A DNA stretch of 57,368 bases, from positions 1 to 57,368 of IMG/VR virus record IMGVR_UViG_3300009610_000033; one strand, 5' to 3'. This document shows, in pieces, positions 43,866-53,946 of this stretch. Position 1 is the stretch's first letter. Each line of letters starts with the position of its first letter. Below the pieces are notes generated by a model. The model did no database searches. It saw nothing but the letters and a program-made list of their open reading frames with translations, and was not told the DNA's origin. The DNA comes from a virus. A program made the translations under genes and the position numbers.

Positions 43866-46800
43866 ATGGGCCTCGAACCGATCATCGGGCAGGTAGCCTA
43901 CGAGACCGACACCACCGAGGTAATGGACCTGGTGTCGGCTCTCCGCGCCCTGGAAAAGCAGTCTGCATCGCTGGCTGACGGGCTCGAGGGGACCGGCGCC
44001 GCGGCGTCCAAGACCGACAAGGTGTTCGACGGTACGGCCAAGCGAACCCTTGAAATGAATCAGGCCCTGGAGAAGACCAGCGAGGTCCTCGGCGGGCTGA
44101 CGGCGTTGTACTCCGACGCCCTGTCCAAGAGCACGGCGTTCGGGCAGTCGATGGGTCAGGTCGCAACCCTGTCGACCGAGGTGTCGAACGACCTGGCGTC
44201 GTACAACCAGCAGGTGCTGACGCTGTCCGCCAGCATGGGCGTCGAGGCAACCCAGGCCGCCGATACCTTCTACGAGGCCCTGTCGAGCGGCGCAGCGTCC
44301 GACGCTGCCGGTGGTCTGAAGATCACCGAGGTCGCCATGAAGGCGGCCGTCGGCGGCGCCACTGAAGCCAGCGTGGCGGTCGACGGAATCACCACCGCCC
44401 TCAACGCGTGGAAGCTCGGCAGCGACCAGGCCGGCCGCGCCTCGGACGTCATGTTCAAGGCCGTCGCCGCCGGCAAGATGACCTTCGGCGAACTGTCAGG
44501 GGCCATGTTCCAGGCCGGGCCGCTGGCGTCATCGCTGGGCATCTCGCTCGAAGAGGTCGCTGCAGCGTCGGCTACTCTGACCAAGAGCGGTACCCCCGTC
44601 TCCGCGGCGATGACCCAGATCCGCGCCAGTATGACAGCGCTGATCAACCCCAACGCCGAGATGCAGGTCATCCTCGACCGACTCGTCCAGAAGTTCCCCG
44701 AGATGGGGGCCGCGACTGGACAAGCCGCTCTCGACGCGTTCGGGTACCACAAGGCCATGCAGCTCATCGTGGCCGAGAGCAACGAGGCCGGGTCAGCCCT
44801 GCCCAAGGTGCTGGGCTCGGTCGAGGCGGTAGGGGCAGCGCTGGGCGTCAGCGGCCAGAACGCTCAGGGTGCGATGGCCGACCTCGACGCGATGAACAAC
44901 AGCGCGGGTGAGACCCAAAGGGCCTACGACGAGATGGCCAACACCTTCGGCTTCGCCAGCAACCAGCTGAAGGAGACGTCGAACGCCGTTCTGATCGAAC
45001 TCGGCACTACCCTCGGTCAGATGCTGGTGCCGATGCTGCAGAAGACCACCGAGATCCTGTCCGGAATGCTCGAGGGGTGGAACGGCCTCGACGATGGGAC
45101 CAAGCAGGCGATCGTCACCGTCGGCGGGCTCGTGGCCCTCATCGGCTCTGGCATCGGTGTCTTCCTCAGTCTGCAGATGACCGTGGCTGCTCTCGGTCCG
45201 CTGTTCACCACGGCGACTGGTGGGGCCGGCGTGTTCGGCGCAACGCTGGGGGCGGCAATCCTGCCGATCACCGCGGTGGTCGCGGCCATCGGGCTCTTGG
45301 TGAAGGGCGCCCATGACCTGGGCTCGGCCTACGATGCCCAGTACGAGAAGGTATCCAAGACCAGCGGCGGCTACGAGCAGTACTACCAGGCCACCCTGAA
45401 GGCGCAGGAGAGCGCCAGTGGGCTGGGCAAAGTGTTTGCCTTCGTGAATCAGGAGTCGATCCGTCAGGATCTGCAGATCCAGAAGGCCGGGCAGGCGTTC
45501 CTGGAGCACGGCCTGAGCGTCGATAAGGCGGTGCTGTCGAGCGCCAAGTTCCAGCAGGCGCAGTTCGCCCTGTCGCAAGAGGCGGCCCGCACGGGCATGT
45601 CAACCGAGGCTTACCAGGCGCAGCTGGTGGCGCTGGCGGATCAGTACTCGATGGCCGCTGGCAAGGGCCATGTCCTGACCGAAGAGCAGGCGAAGCAGTC
45701 GGCTGCGTTCGTCGACAGCACCATCAACGTACAGGCGCACGCGGCCGGCATCAGCGATGCGACGATCCAGAGCGAGGCGTTCGCGGCCCAGGCCAAGGTC
45801 TTCGGGGATGAGGTGGCCTCGGGCGGGATGACCGTAGCCCAGGCGACCGAGAAGCTCCTTGGCTATGGGCAGGGGCTGGACGCCATCGCAGCCAAGACAG
45901 CCGAGACAGCGGCAGCCCAGGGCGTGGCGTCCGGGGCGCTGAAGAGCTACAGCGACGACTTCAAGGCGCTCTTCGATGCCGGGTCCAAGTGGACCTCCGA
46001 CGTCGGCCAGCAGAACGCCCAGGTCGAGGCGGCGTGGACGTCGCTGTCGCAGGGCGTGCAACAGAACCTGAACGACCAGTGGGCCGGGTACCAGAAGTAC
46101 CAGGAGGACCTGGCGGCTGCCCGGCAAGCGGACGCCGAGGCGGCGGCCGCGGCTGTCTCGAAGCGGGGGGAGATCGAGGCGGCGGGCGCCCAGAAGCTGG
46201 TCGACCTGAACACCCGCCTGGAGGATGCGAAGACCGACAAGCAGCGGGCCAGCGCCGAGGCGGCGATCGCCAAGGAGAACGAGAAGCTGGCCGGCATGCT
46301 GGCCGCGACCGAGAACATCGGCGGCGCCAACGTTGCCAAGGTGCAGGAGCAGTACAACCAGCAGGTGGCAGCCCAGCGCGAAGCCCTCGCTCAGATGATC
46401 GTGGACCACGTCAACAGCATGGTGTTGATGGGTGAGACGAGCGCAGAGACTGCCAAGACAATCTTCGCCACACTGCGCACCGCGTACCCTGGCGTCGAGG
46501 TCCTGTCCCCGGTGGCCGATGCTCACGCCGAACTGATGGGCACCATCCGAGACGCGACCGACGAGTCGAGCGCCAGCCAGGTCGAGAGCATCGCCAAGCT
46601 GCCGACCGCCCTGGAGGGCGCCGTCGGAACCATGCAGGACAAGGCGGCCGAGTACGGCGCGACCATGGACTCGTGGGCCACTGCCGAGGAGCAGCTCGCC
46701 GGCACCCACCGCGCCGCGGCCGACTCCCGTATGGCCACCGACACCGAGCTGGCCGAGAGCGGCTCGGCGAGCGCTGACCAGCTGGCGCTGAAGAATGAGG

Positions 46801-49800
46801 AGCTCGCCACCAGCGGGCAGAACCGCGCGGCTCTGTTGGCCGAAGCCGCGGCCCAGGAGTCGGACGCCCGCACCACCGCGGCCGACGAGACCGAGACGGC
46901 CGATAGCCGGATCCGTGACTCCAGCGGCCAGTTGACGAACCAGGTGTCGGCCGACGCGCAGTCGATTGAGGGCAGCAGCGGGCTGATTGGGGCAGGCTAC
47001 AGCATGGCCGCCGACGAGGTGGCTGATGCTGCGAACCGCATCGCTGGCGGCATGTCGTCGATCTCGTCTGGCGCCACCAACCTGACCTCGTCGACGGCGG
47101 ACCTCGGCACCAAGATGGCCGGTGGCTTCCGAGCCATGCTGCCCGAGCTGGAGGGCTTCGAGCGGGGCGTGAGGGCCAGCGAGACGAGCGTGAAGGGGAT
47201 GAAGTCTGCCGGCGAGGAGATGGGCCGCAGCCAGGAGCGATCGTTCGGCACCGCCGGCAGCGCGGCATCCGACGCGGGGTCGAACATCACCGGCGCGATG
47301 GACGACAGCAAGCGCGGCATGGGTGAGGCTCGGACGTCGGCCGAAGAGCTGACCGTCGCCATGACCGAGATCCCCGACATCGTCCAGACCGAGATCGTGC
47401 TGCTCGGCGTGAAGGAGGCGCTGGGCGACCTGGCTCACCTGATGCAGCTGATGGCAGCGCTGCGGAACAGCGCGCCGCCGGTGCCAGGTGAGCCTGATCC
47501 GGGTCTACCCGATGTTCCAAAAGAATCCACCGGGTCGAGCAGTGGCGACCAGGGTCAGGCCCAGCCGGGTGACCCCGGCTACGTGACGATCATCGAGCCC
47601 CCGCCTCCTGGTGACTGGGACGAGTTCACCACCGCCGTCTCCGAGGCCGACTCCGCCGTCGCTGCGTTCTACAACACCGTCGGTGACGGCACCGTCCTGA
47701 CCGCCGCGTACCAGCCGGAGTCGCCGGCGATGGAGATGTCCGGCGACGGTCTGCGCGTCATGTGGGCGCTGGAGGATCTGTACACGGCGACCGAGGACCC
47801 GTTCGTCATCGTGGGCATCTTCGACGACACGGACTTCCAGCGCCGCATTGATGTGGCCAAGAGCGGGATTGAAGGGCTGTCGGCCGAAGCCGAGCGCTTG
47901 GCCGGCAAGCTGCAGGCAGCGCTCAACGTGTTCTTCGACGGTGGCGCGGGCGACGAGGGCAGCCTCGCTTGGCTGTTCTCGAAGTGGCAGGGCGAGGGTG
48001 CGATGCCCGACCTGGCCAAGATGTTCGAGGACCTGAACCTGCCCGTCAAGGACATGCAGGAGTTCAACCAGTACTTCGACGCCCACGGCCCTGAAGAGCA
48101 GATGGTCATCTGGAAGCGCCTGTACGACGAACTGCGCCGGCAGGAGAACGACCGCTGGGAGCAACGGCAGGCGAACCTCAAGGCCGAGATCGAGGCGCTC
48201 AAGGCCGGCAACCACGACACCACGGCGCTCGACACCCAGATGAAGGCGGAGAAGGCTGCGCACGACGAGCGCATGGACCAGCTCGAAGAGCGCAACCGGC
48301 TGATAAACCGCCAGTTCGGCTACTACCGCGACGGCGTCAAGGACGTGACCGAGGCGACCCGCGACCTCGCTGCCCTGGAAAAGGAGATGGACCGGGCTCG
48401 CGCCGAGTACCAGCGCGCCCAGGTCGAGCGCCTGAAGGCCGAGCAGAAGCTCGCTGAGGACTACGACACCACCGCCCACGACCGGGTGCTGGAGATGCTA
48501 GACGAGGAGGAGGAGCGGCTGAAGTCGAAGCACCTCCTGGAGCTCCAGCAGATCGACGAGCTCCTGAGCGCCGAAGAGCGCAGGCACCAGGCCGTTGTCG
48601 ACGGGCTGGCCGACGAGGCCGGCGACATCAAGGACTACATCGACGAGCAGGAGAAGGCGCTCCGGCTGTCGAAGCTGGACCTGGAGGAGTGGGTCGCGAG
48701 CCTCGGCCTGGACGACCTGAAGGCCGACTTGAAGGACATCAACGACGCTATCCGCGACCTGCCCAGCGGGCGCGACCTGGCGGGCGGCGGGCGTGAGCGA
48801 GCCAAGCCGGAGGACATGACCCGCGTCACGGTAACCGAGGGCCAGCGCGACGTTCTCCAGCAGGCGCTGGGGGCTGGCGTGTTCGGCGAAGAGGACGCAG
48901 CACGGGCGCGCATCGCGCTGGGCCAGGGCAAGCTGCGATTGGACTACCTGCGCCAGCTGCTGACTCTCACCCAGAAGTACTACCAGAACCAGGTCTCGAA
49001 TACCGAGGACGAGGTGGACGCCAGAAAGGCGGAATTCGAGGCAGCCGACCGCCGGTGGAAGCGGGAGAAGGAAGGGCTCGACGACCAGCTCAAGGGCATC
49101 GAGGAGCGCCGCAAGGCCGAGGACGAGTACTACGGCGCCACCAAGACCCGCCTGGAGGGCGAGCGCACCGCCCTGGAGCTGAAGCAGAAGGGCGAGCTGG
49201 ACGCGGTCGAGGCCCTGCGCGGCGCCGAGGAGCGCCGGCACGACGCCCGCATGAAGCAGCTGGAGGAGGAGTACGCCATGGCGATCATGATCGCCGAGGG
49301 CGTGACGCCGGCCGAGGCTGCCCGCCGGATCGCTGAGCTGCGCGACAACGTCCGCCGAGCGATGGAGGACGCGGCCAAGCTGCTGGAGGAGCTGAGGAAG
49401 AACACGGGCAGCACGGCCCCCGGTGCCGGCGGCGGTTCGGCAGGACCGATCGCGCCAGGCCAGCCTGTGCCACCGCCGGGCGGTATCGCCCCACCACCGA
49501 AGGGCGCAACCGGCATGATGACCGGCACCGGCTCGCAGACGGACGGCACCAGCGAGACCAACCCCTGGCGCTACGCCGAGACGAACCCGTGGCGGTATGC
49601 GAAGGGCAATACGCCCGGTGATCCGCTGTGGGTGGCCATCGCCGAGGGAACGATCGGCGGAGCGCCCCGCCCACCGGGTAGTGATCCGACCGAGGGAGAT
49701 CCTGGCATGACGCTCTCCGACTTCCTCGGCATGCTGCCCAGCGACACGGCGCCGGGGCGCGGTGCAGCCGGTGGCGGTGGCGCGCTGTTCACTGCAGGCG

Positions 49801-49913
49801 ACACCGTCAACACCCAATTCTGGGGGCCGGTCTACATCGAGGAGGGCACCGAGCCCGACCGGCTCCTGCGCAAGAGCCTCGGCGGCGGCTGGGGCACGAG
49901 AGGGACACCGTAA
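43866..49913 (+). CDS. Tape measure protein
   Basis: 2015 residues from the ATG at 43866 (an ATG at 43827 would add 13). Residues about 100-350 match the TP901 tape-measure core (LASYNQQVLTLSASMGVEA, TFGELSGAMFQAGPLASSLG, TKSGTPVSAAMTQIRASM). Hydrophobic segments lie at about 416-440 and 470-487. Long coiled coils occupy about 750-850 and 1430-1880, and a Pro/Gly-rich tail ends the protein, including a tandem duplication NPWRYAET/NPWRYAKG. By the usual rule of about 0.15 nm per residue the tail would be near 300 nm, which is long. Confidence 0.93.
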   Translation: MGLEPIIGQVAYETDTTEVMDLVSALRALEKQSASLADGLEGTGAAASKTDKVFDGTAKRTLEMNQALEKTSEVLGGLTALYSDALSKSTAFGQSMGQVATLSTEVSNDLASYNQQVLTLSASMGVEATQAADTFYEALSSGAASDAAGGLKITEVAMKAAVGGATEASVAVDGITTALNAWKLGSDQAGRASDVMFKAVAAGKMTFGELSGAMFQAGPLASSLGISLEEVAAASATLTKSGTPVSAAMTQIRASMTALINPNAEMQVILDRLVQKFPEMGAATGQAALDAFGYHKAMQLIVAESNEAGSALPKVLGSVEAVGAALGVSGQNAQGAMADLDAMNNSAGETQRAYDEMANTFGFASNQLKETSNAVLIELGTTLGQMLVPMLQKTTEILSGMLEGWNGLDDGTKQAIVTVGGLVALIGSGIGVFLSLQMTVAALGPLFTTATGGAGVFGATLGAAILPITAVVAAIGLLVKGAHDLGSAYDAQYEKVSKTSGGYEQYYQATLKAQESASGLGKVFAFVNQESIRQDLQIQKAGQAFLEHGLSVDKAVLSSAKFQQAQFALSQEAARTGMSTEAYQAQLVALADQYSMAAGKGHVLTEEQAKQSAAFVDSTINVQAHAAGISDATIQSEAFAAQAKVFGDEVASGGMTVAQATEKLLGYGQGLDAIAAKTAETAAAQGVASGALKSYSDDFKALFDAGSKWTSDVGQQNAQVEAAWTSLSQGVQQNLNDQWAGYQKYQEDLAAARQADAEAAAAAVSKRGEIEAAGAQKLVDLNTRLEDAKTDKQRASAEAAIAKENEKLAGMLAATENIGGANVAKVQEQYNQQVAAQREALAQMIVDHVNSMVLMGETSAETAKTIFATLRTAYPGVEVLSPVADAHAELMGTIRDATDESSASQVESIAKLPTALEGAVGTMQDKAAEYGATMDSWATAEEQLAGTHRAAADSRMATDTELAESGSASADQLALKNEELATSGQNRAALLAEAAAQESDARTTAADETETADSRIRDSSGQLTNQVSADAQSIEGSSGLIGAGYSMAADEVADAANRIAGGMSSISSGATNLTSSTADLGTKMAGGFRAMLPELEGFERGVRASETSVKGMKSAGEEMGRSQERSFGTAGSAASDAGSNITGAMDDSKRGMGEARTSAEELTVAMTEIPDIVQTEIVLLGVKEALGDLAHLMQLMAALRNSAPPVPGEPDPGLPDVPKESTGSSSGDQGQAQPGDPGYVTIIEPPPPGDWDEFTTAVSEADSAVAAFYNTVGDGTVLTAAYQPESPAMEMSGDGLRVMWALEDLYTATEDPFVIVGIFDDTDFQRRIDVAKSGIEGLSAEAERLAGKLQAALNVFFDGGAGDEGSLAWLFSKWQGEGAMPDLAKMFEDLNLPVKDMQEFNQYFDAHGPEEQMVIWKRLYDELRRQENDRWEQRQANLKAEIEALKAGNHDTTALDTQMKAEKAAHDERMDQLEERNRLINRQFGYYRDGVKDVTEATRDLAALEKEMDRARAEYQRAQVERLKAEQKLAEDYDTTAHDRVLEMLDEEEERLKSKHLLELQQIDELLSAEERRHQAVVDGLADEAGDIKDYIDEQEKALRLSKLDLEEWVASLGLDDLKADLKDINDAIRDLPSGRDLAGGGRERAKPEDMTRVTVTEGQRDVLQQALGAGVFGEEDAARARIALGQGKLRLDYLRQLLTLTQKYYQNQVSNTEDEVDARKAEFEAADRRWKREKEGLDDQLKGIEERRKAEDEYYGATKTRLEGERTALELKQKGELDAVEALRGAEERRHDARMKQLEEEYAMAIMIAEGVTPAEAARRIAELRDNVRRAMEDAAKLLEELRKNTGSTAPGAGGGSAGPIAPGQPVPPPGGIAPPPKGATGMMTGTGSQTDGTSETNPWRYAETNPWRYAKGNTPGDPLWVAIAEGTIGGAPRPPGSDPTEGDPGMTLSDFLGMLPSDTAPGRGAAGGGGALFTAGDTVNTQFWGPVYIEEGTEPDRLLRKSLGGGWGTRGTP

Positions 49914-51937
49914 TGGCAGCCACACCGCTGCGGCTTCGAGACATGGACGGCAACGTGCTGCACACGTTCGCCAGCGAGAGCTTCATCCTGGAGGCCAAGC
50001 TCCGACAGGGCAGCGTCCGCGGCCGAACCCGCACGACCCAGACCAACGTGGTCGCGCGCTCTGGCCGCTCGCCGGCGTGGGGCGGGCGCTCGTGGTCAGC
50101 CGATCAGCTGCTCGTCGACTACTGGATCGACCCGTCCAACGTGAGCACGCACGAGACGTACCTGTCGCAGCTCGAGGCGGTGTTCCCGCAAGACGACGAG
50201 GACGACCTCGGGCAGGTGTGGTTCGAGATCACCGAGGATGGCGTCGAGAAGCGCTGCCTGGCATCCATCGAGCGCCTGCAGCCGAGCGACTCCTCCGACC
50301 ACGATCAGCGCCTCGGACACTTCGTCGGCGTGTTCAGCATGCTCGGCTCGCGCTGGTACAGCGCCACGGCGGCCTCGGTGTCGGCTGCATCGGGCACAAG
50401 CCCGCTCGCCCGGTCGGTCACCGGCGGTGATCAGAAGTCCGAGGAGATCAGCCTGACCGTGAAGCCGACGGCCGCCAAGAGCGCAGCCAACGGGCAGCGG
50501 TACCTGGCGCACGTGAACCTGAAGTGGGAGAACCAGTGGTCGGCGAACCAGCTGCCGGTGGACATCACGGGCGGCGGTTGGGCGCACGCCACTGAGGTGA
50601 CTGCGACGCGCTCGCTGTCCACCGGCAACGACGTCGAGGTGCGGTGGAAGGGGCTGCGCACCAGCAGGTGGTCGGACAACTGGAACGCGGCAGGCACCAA
50701 GGTCTGGTGCGTGCTGGACTTCCCCGCAGCCCGCTACTGGACCTTGAAGGCAGCGACCACCAACAGCGACACAACCTGGTACTTCACCGAGGACCTGGTC
50801 AACATGCCGACGCTGCCGCACTACGCATGGGTAGACAACGAGGTGGTGCTCGTCACGGCGATCGACACTGTGGCTCGCACCTGGACCGTGGACCGCGCGG
50901 AGCGCAGCACGTCGGGCGCGATCCATGCAGCAGCAGGCAAGGTGTACTGGCTGCCGGCCGCACAGATGGTTGACCTGGTGTGGGGCTACACCGGGGCGGC
51001 GGCGCCGGACTACCTCGACGCCACGATCAAGCCAATGATCAACCTGTCCTCGTCGACCAACGGCTCCTTCGTGCTGGCCGACTTCCAGGAGGTGCGGGAC
51101 TCCGGATCCACGCAGGCGCGCTACCCGCGAGCAATGAGCGCCTACACGCTCGACGTCGTAGACCGGGGCGAGGACTTCCTGTACCAGAACTACGTGCCCT
51201 ACACCGGCACCATCAACGCCTCGCCCTCGGACGCAACCCCGGCGACGAAGATGTGCATCGCGTACCGGTCTGCCGGAGCCAAGACCGGCCACCCGCTGCA
51301 GACCGCATGGGGCATCCGCTGCGACGTGGGGATCAGCCAGGTCGACTACACCTACTGGATGAACATCCTCTACCACCTGACCGCGCCGGCCCGTGAGGCG
51401 CGACTCTTAGTGACGGCGATCGATGGCGACGGCAACCGATCGGTGCTGCGCACCATCGCGATCACCAGCGGCTCGGGACCACAGACCGCATCGCTGTCCG
51501 ATGCGATCAGCCCTCCAGCTCGGGAGGTCCGATGGGAGATCGAGGCCTGGCGGACACCCTCACCCAACGAGCCGTCCGACGGTGACGGCTTCGAGATCGA
51601 CGGCGTCACCTTCACGCTCTCGACGAGCCAGGATGTGGGCGTGCTGTTCGGGTCGCGACAGGACGCCTACGAGTTCGGCAGACCAACGGCGCCAATGACG
51701 ATCGCCAACGGTGATGGCAAGACGCTGAAGCTCAACATGGTGGTGAAGCTCAACGACACCATCACGATCAACGTCGGCGAGCGCTCGATCACCACGCCCG
51801 ACGGCATCGGCCAGTCTCACCTGATGAGCGGCGACTGGCCGTACCTTCCCGACGGGTCGAGCAACTACACACTCACCGAGACCAACAGCGGCACGCTGGA
51901 GTTGGGCGTGTCCTCGTACCGCAAGGGTTGGGCGTAG
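49913..51937 (+). CDS. Distal tail (Dit-like) protein with inserted beta-sandwich
   Basis: 674 residues. The first 130 residues fit the Dit N-terminal domain; a large central insertion (about 270-590) is beta-rich with many Trp/Tyr and could be a carbohydrate-binding module; the C-terminal 80 residues return to the Dit-like fold (DTITINVGERSITTPDG). It would link tail tube to baseplate and may touch host sugars. ATG overlaps the tape measure stop. Confidence 0.6.
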   Translation: MAATPLRLRDMDGNVLHTFASESFILEAKLRQGSVRGRTRTTQTNVVARSGRSPAWGGRSWSADQLLVDYWIDPSNVSTHETYLSQLEAVFPQDDEDDLGQVWFEITEDGVEKRCLASIERLQPSDSSDHDQRLGHFVGVFSMLGSRWYSATAASVSAASGTSPLARSVTGGDQKSEEISLTVKPTAAKSAANGQRYLAHVNLKWENQWSANQLPVDITGGGWAHATEVTATRSLSTGNDVEVRWKGLRTSRWSDNWNAAGTKVWCVLDFPAARYWTLKAATTNSDTTWYFTEDLVNMPTLPHYAWVDNEVVLVTAIDTVARTWTVDRAERSTSGAIHAAAGKVYWLPAAQMVDLVWGYTGAAAPDYLDATIKPMINLSSSTNGSFVLADFQEVRDSGSTQARYPRAMSAYTLDVVDRGEDFLYQNYVPYTGTINASPSDATPATKMCIAYRSAGAKTGHPLQTAWGIRCDVGISQVDYTYWMNILYHLTAPAREARLLVTAIDGDGNRSVLRTIAITSGSGPQTASLSDAISPPAREVRWEIEAWRTPSPNEPSDGDGFEIDGVTFTLSTSQDVGVLFGSRQDAYEFGRPTAPMTIANGDGKTLKLNMVVKLNDTITINVGERSITTPDGIGQSHLMSGDWPYLPDGSSNYTLTETNSGTLELGVSSYRKGWA

Positions 51938-53058
51938 TGGCTACCAAGGTCAGATGCCTGGTGTTCAACGGCGAGAGCGGTGAGTTCCTGCACGAGTGGC
52001 CGCACTTCGGTGACGACCTGCAGCTGGGCTGGGACCTCACCGGGCCAGTCGCCGCGGGCTCGACGGTGCCGTGGGGGTCGTCGCACTTCGGTATCACCAA
52101 GCTCCAGCCTGGCGGCGTCCCGGTGGTGGTGGAGATCGACGCGCGCGGCCGCGGTGTGCCCGAAGTGTGGACCGGGCAGTTCAGCGGAGTCGACGTGGCG
52201 TCGGGGCGAGGTGCCCGCGGCGTGTCGTTCGAGGGCCCGTCATCGTGGCTCGACAGCGAGGACGCGGTGGTGCGCAGCCGCGAGACGGCGCAGGCATCGC
52301 CGGGCCCGTTCATCGCGGGGCTCCTGTCCACGTACCCGCTAGATCTACGCCTCGACATCGGCACTGATATCTTCCAGGGGCCGGGGCTGCCCATCGCGCT
52401 CAACGGCCAGTCAGTCGCAGGGCTCATGTCCGAGGTAGCAGGGATGACGGGCGAGGAGCCGGTGCTCACCGCGCGCCCCGGTACCGGCCGCCTGTGGTTC
52501 GGATGGTCGTCCGCGTTCGCCCCGCTGGACCAGACACCGGTGGTGGCGCTGGGCGAGGGGCGGCACGTGGAGTGGTCGTACACCGGCGCGGTGCTGGCTC
52601 GCTCCGAGCTCACCGTCATGGGCCAGAGTTTCGACGCCGGCAACCGGGTGCGCTCGGTCGCCGCTCGCGCCGTGGGCGGCCGCGTGCTGGGCCGTAAGGC
52701 GGCGCTGGCGGCGGTGCTGGAGGAGTACGGAACTCGGCAGCCGGCCGGCCTGAAGGACGGCTCAGGCGCGATCGTGGACCCGCTGGAAGGTGCGACGGCT
52801 GCGTTGCGGTCCATGGTCATGACGAACCTGCGCCGCTGGATCACGCCGCGCTACCCGATCGTGATCACCCTCACCGACCGTGACGTGTGGCCGCTTATCC
52901 AGCGGGGGTGTCTGCTGCGCGTGCAGTTCCCGTCCGACGACTACGGCATCTACCAGGACGCCGTGGTGCGCGTGCAGACCAGGAGCTGGAAGCTGGGCGG
53001 CGGACAGGTGTGTGAGATCGGGGCGGAACTGTGGGAAACGTCGGCGTCCTACGGGTAG
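51937..53058 (+). CDS. Baseplate hub / tail-associated protein
   Basis: 373 residues from a GTG sharing one base with the previous stop. The series LVFNGESGEFLHEW, VPVVVEIDARGRG, GRGVSFEGPSSWLDSEDA-like segments and GCLLRVQFPSDDYGIYQDA fits the tail hub (gp27/Siphovirus ReqiPepy6 Gp37-like) family that follows Dit. Exact family uncertain. Confidence 0.6.
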   Translation: MATKVRCLVFNGESGEFLHEWPHFGDDLQLGWDLTGPVAAGSTVPWGSSHFGITKLQPGGVPVVVEIDARGRGVPEVWTGQFSGVDVASGRGARGVSFEGPSSWLDSEDAVVRSRETAQASPGPFIAGLLSTYPLDLRLDIGTDIFQGPGLPIALNGQSVAGLMSEVAGMTGEEPVLTARPGTGRLWFGWSSAFAPLDQTPVVALGEGRHVEWSYTGAVLARSELTVMGQSFDAGNRVRSVAARAVGGRVLGRKAALAAVLEEYGTRQPAGLKDGSGAIVDPLEGATAALRSMVMTNLRRWITPRYPIVITLTDRDVWPLIQRGCLLRVQFPSDDYGIYQDAVVRVQTRSWKLGGGQVCEIGAELWETSASYG

Positions 53059-53075
53059 CGGAGCATTCGGGTTTC

Positions 53076-53084
53076 TGATATACT
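53076..53084 (+). promoter_or_regulatory. Extended -10 promoter of the fibre operon
   Basis: TGATATACT (53076-53084) is an extended -10 (TGn-TATACT). No matching -35 is present, which is acceptable for extended -10 promoters. A leader with an intrinsic terminator follows. Confidence 0.6.
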
Positions 53085-53118
53085 TTCGAGCGCAACCCCA
53101 TACGAACGCGAGAGCCCC

Positions 53119-53145
53119 AAGAGGCCGGATTGATGCCGGCCTCTT
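53119..53145 (+). terminator. Leader terminator before the fibre genes
   Basis: AAGAGGCCGG (53119-53128) pairs with CCGGCCTCTT (53136-53145) over a 7-base loop, then GTTCTTTA. Thirty-five bases from the -10 box and about 30 bases before the next ATG: another promoter-terminator-gene unit like those at 12673 and 29297. Confidence 0.75.
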
Positions 53146-53176
53146 GTTCTTTAGCGGTCGGCCACGGCGAGGCAGC

Positions 53177-53629
53177 ATGACCGTCGTTGGCGCTGGTGGG
53201 TTGGCAGAGCTGTACGCCCTGGGGCGGCTGCATCCGGTGAACCGGGTGAGCGCTCTGGAAGAGCGCGTGGATCGCATCGCGCGTGCTCTGGTGTACGCCT
53301 ACCGTGGGCACCGCCGCATCCGGCTCAACGGGCCGGACGGCGACGAGATCGCCTTCAGCGACCCCGAGGGCGAGTACGTGCTCACCTCCGAGGACGGCAG
53401 CGTGGTGCTGTCGCTGGGCACCGACCATCCGACGCGCACCAACGTGATCGACCTCAGCGCCCAGCCTGCCGAGACGTGCTTCGAAGTGTGCGCCAGCCCA
53501 ACCGAGATTGGTCCGGCAATCTGGGTGAAGCACTGCGCCGTCGTCGCGGGCAACGAGGTCTGCCTCACGTGGCAGGCGCGGACCTGTGGCGACGCGGACT
53601 GCAGCGGCACGCCGGCGGAGGATCCGTGA
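53177..53629 (+). CDS. Small tail-associated protein
   Basis: 150 residues. A helical N-terminus with NRVSALEERVDRIARALVYAY (coiled coil, trimer-like), then strands NGPDGDEIAFSDPEGEYVL and several cysteines. Probably a short baseplate spike or fibre connector. First gene after the terminator leader. Confidence 0.55.
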   Translation: MTVVGAGGLAELYALGRLHPVNRVSALEERVDRIARALVYAYRGHRRIRLNGPDGDEIAFSDPEGEYVLTSEDGSVVLSLGTDHPTRTNVIDLSAQPAETCFEVCASPTEIGPAIWVKHCAVVAGNEVCLTWQARTCGDADCSGTPAEDP

Positions 53630-53687
53630 CACCACTTTGCGATTCCCCACGCGATAGTGCCGGCTCTGCCGGCGGGAGGATGACGAC

Positions 53688-53942
53688 ATGGCCCTGACTG
53701 CCGAACAGGAACGGGTACTGGCCGCGATCGCTGACGGCTACATCGCCCAGGGACAGGACGGAGAGGTACTGCTGGCCGTCCAGGGCCTGCGTGCCAAGCG
53801 GGACGCACGGGTGGCCGAGCGCAACAAGCTCGGTGAGGCGCGGCAGGCGTCGATCAACGATTTCGACAGCCAGATCGCCCAGGCCAGCCAGGACATCGCG
53901 GCGCTCGACGCGGCCATTGACGAAGCGCTGGCGGGTAAGTAG
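53688..53942 (+). CDS. Small coiled-coil protein
   Basis: 84 residues, a single long helix (ALTAEQERVLAAIADGYI and a heptad pattern through IAQASQDIAALDAAIDE). GGGAGGATGACG precedes the ATG. Perhaps a chaperone or connector for the fibres that follow. Confidence 0.6.
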   Translation: MALTAEQERVLAAIADGYIAQGQDGEVLLAVQGLRAKRDARVAERNKLGEARQASINDFDSQIAQASQDIAALDAAIDEALAGK

Positions 53943-53946
53943 TTAG

